Under the pieces are notes generated by a model. It did not search any database. It had not been told where the DNA came from and worked only from the letters and a program-made list of their open reading frames with translations. Made by a program: the position numbers and the translations under genes. Below are positions 6,036 through 7,519 of a stretch of 7,519 nucleotides of DNA, piece after piece (the first letter of the stretch is position 1; every line of letters begins with the position of its first letter). This DNA is from Chloroflexota bacterium (GTDB lineage Bacteria > Chloroflexota > Dehalococcoidia > Dehalococcoidales > UBA2162). The stretch spans positions 1-7,519 of the forward strand of contig JACQOM010000076.1 of the NCBI GenBank assembly GCA_016202525.1, written 5' to 3'.

Positions 6036-7519
6036 TTACTTCGTGACAGTGATTTTTGCCAGAATTCCCTTTTGTTCCAGGTCTTGCCGCACATCATCCA
6101 GCCCCAGTTTTTCCAGTGTCTCCGCGGTCGGAATGCCCTCATTATCCCAGCCTCTCAATTCATAATACTCATCTAGTTCCTTATCGAACTTATCATGGTC
6201 TAACTTCATAAAGCCCCAAGGCTTTAGTCGAGCTGGTGGCTCTTCGCGGAAGAATTTCTCAGGAACTGTATCGTCTTTTCTCCTTAACCCCTCCCTCACA
6301 TTAATTGCTCGTATCAGGGTTCTCGTTCTGCTGGCTATCTTCAGCGCTTCACTTTGGTCAATATCCATCCCAGTAGCGTATGAGATTAAAACTCTCACCT
6401 TATCGGTTTTTATTATCGGACGACCCCCAAACCCCGTATAGAACCAGCAGAGCCCGGCCAAATCAGTTAAAGTTTTTACATTCTCATGATAATGAATGAG
6501 TTCGGCGGTTCCCTCGTAACTAGCCGAGTAGTCAACATCCAGGTATTTTTCAAACTCGTCAGGAAAAGACCACCAGCCTCCTTCTATATCCTCCCTTCGT
6601 GCCTGTCTCCATTCGGATAATGACGGAACACGTCTCAAACAGTTGGCATTGGCGTGATTATCTAACCTGTCATTAGTGGCTAATATCAAAGCCCCGTGAG
6701 GGTTACGCTTAATAAAATCGGCCATCAGCTCACTTTTCTTGACCAGATAGGTGTGTTCCTCAGCGCCTCTGCCGATAGCCCGAGCGGCTTCATAAACACC
6801 GTTAGCCAAGGTGTCTCCGATCCCTTCTCGTCTCGCAATCTTTTCGATTAGCTTGAAGGCTACCTCCTCATTGCCAAACTCCAGAGGCATTCCGTCAGTG
6901 TCTTCTTTAGTCAAGATACCTTTTTGATAGAGGTCTATAGCAAAACCAACAAGCTTCCCGGTTGAGAGTGTATCCAGTCCATAACCAACCGCCAGGTCAT
7001 AACATTTTAGGGCAAAGGTTACATCCGTTATTTTGCAGGCAAACGAGAAAGCAAATGATATGCAATCCTTGTAGAAACGCACTCTTCCATCAGGTAGAGG
7101 GAGCGGTAACTTCCGGCAGGGGAAGGGGCAATTATCGCAAGCTGGCTCGATAAGATGGTCTCTCATCAGATGTTTGTCCACATAATCAAAATGGATTTCG
7201 CCATAATTCTCAAATTCATCAGGCCTCTCATCCGCATTGCCAAACCACCCGGTATCACATTTGATCGAACGACTAGGACCACCACGATAACTCGTTTCTG
7301 AAACTAATCTTCTATTTACTGCTTTTTTAATGAGCCACTCACATAACTCAAGAAACTCAGCCGGTTGGGCAATATTAATATCTTTGGTTCCATGCACTAC
7401 ACTCGCCTTCAAGTTTTTATCCCCGCTCATAGCACCCCCTCCCAGCCGGCGGGCGCTGCTGTAATCAGTGTGTTGAATACTAGCGGCATTATCCCTGTTT
7501 TCCCCGGCGGGACCAATCC
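6036..7519 (-). CDS. Aldehyde ferredoxin oxidoreductase (AOR) family protein, 5' partial
   Basis: AOR-family enzymes carry a tungsten- or molybdenum-bis-pterin cofactor and one [4Fe-4S] cluster, and oxidise aldehydes to acids with ferredoxin as acceptor in the cytoplasm of anaerobes. Counting from the Met codon at 7430, Cys98-x2-Cys101-x3-Cys105 and Cys328 (in AGLCWF) are the expected cluster ligands. The AOR body follows: YGLDTLSTGKL, DLYQKGILTKEDTDGMPLEFG, REGIGDTLANGVYEAA and INVREGLRRKDD, with the typical C-terminus WDNEGIPTAETLEKLGL. The ATG at 7430 is internal: the frame stays open to the right edge and reads IGPAGEN, then SARRLGGGAMSGDKNLKA, the counterpart of the family's GPAGEN...GRGGLGAVMGSKNLKA. 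At least 493 codons are therefore visible, and the N-terminal pterin-binding part lies outside. The substrate cannot be told; the local SARRLGGGAMSGD variant suggests a divergent subfamily. Confidence 0.93.
   Translation of the reverse strand, partial: IGPAGENRDNAASIQHTDYSSARRLGGGAMSGDKNLKASVVHGTKDINIAQPAEFLELCEWLIKKAVNRRLVSETSYRGGPSRSIKCDTGWFGNADERPDEFENYGEIHFDYVDKHLMRDHLIEPACDNCPFPCRKLPLPLPDGRVRFYKDCISFAFSFACKITDVTFALKCYDLAVGYGLDTLSTGKLVGFAIDLYQKGILTKEDTDGMPLEFGNEEVAFKLIEKIARREGIGDTLANGVYEAARAIGRGAEEHTYLVKKSELMADFIKRNPHGALILATNDRLDNHANANCLRRVPSLSEWRQARREDIEGGWWSFPDEFEKYLDVDYSASYEGTAELIHYHENVKTLTDLAGLCWFYTGFGGRPIIKTDKVRVLISYATGMDIDQSEALKIASRTRTLIRAINVREGLRRKDDTVPEKFFREEPPARLKPWGFMKLDHDKFDKELDEYYELRGWDNEGIPTAETLEKLGLDDVRQDLEQKGILAKITVTK

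Overview
The window looks like chromosomal DNA of an anaerobic, Gram-positive-like or Chloroflexota bacterium. Base composition is moderate and ATG starts predominate. A hemerythrin/DUF438-type PAS protein tail and a tungsten-type aldehyde ferredoxin oxidoreductase (AOR) point to anaerobic metabolism. From recall only, the Ku and LigD sequences resemble those of Dehalococcoidia/Chloroflexota; this placement is an inference and was not searched.

Layout, left to right. (1) Bases 1-475: the 3' end of a PAS-domain protein of the DUF438 family overlaps a small DUF1858 protein; together they look like the end of one operon. (2) Bases 472-1008, minus strand: a carboxymuconolactone decarboxylase (AhpD-like) family gene, convergent with the operon and sharing a TTAA that serves as both stop codons. 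(3) Bases 1009-1121: two back-to-back promoters, one for that gene and one for the next tRNA. (4) Bases 1122-1197: a complete tRNA-Gly(TCC) with encoded CCA. (5) Bases 1198-1364: no intact gene. The stretch right after the tRNA keeps a short piece that reads like the N-terminal core-binding segment of a tyrosine recombinase, then the ku ribosome binding site. (6) Bases 1365-5889: a bacterial non-homologous end-joining (NHEJ) locus made of ku (+), a DUF72/YecE-family gene (-) and a 905-residue three-domain ligD (+). (7) Bases 5890-6035: a short convergent intergenic region with nothing convincing. (8) Bases 6036-7519, minus strand: an AOR family gene that runs off the right edge.

How they work together: Ku binds broken DNA ends and recruits LigD. 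LigD has a 3'-phosphoesterase domain, an ATP-dependent ligase and a primase-like polymerase, in that order, and all the catalytic residues I could check are present, so the two genes should form a complete two-component repair system. The DUF72 gene between them has no settled function. The tRNA with an integrase-like remnant next to it suggests, without proving, that the NHEJ block entered at a tRNA-Gly site and later lost its integrase. AOR, the PAS/DUF1858 pair and the AhpD-like protein are redox-related by family but show no direct link to the repair genes.
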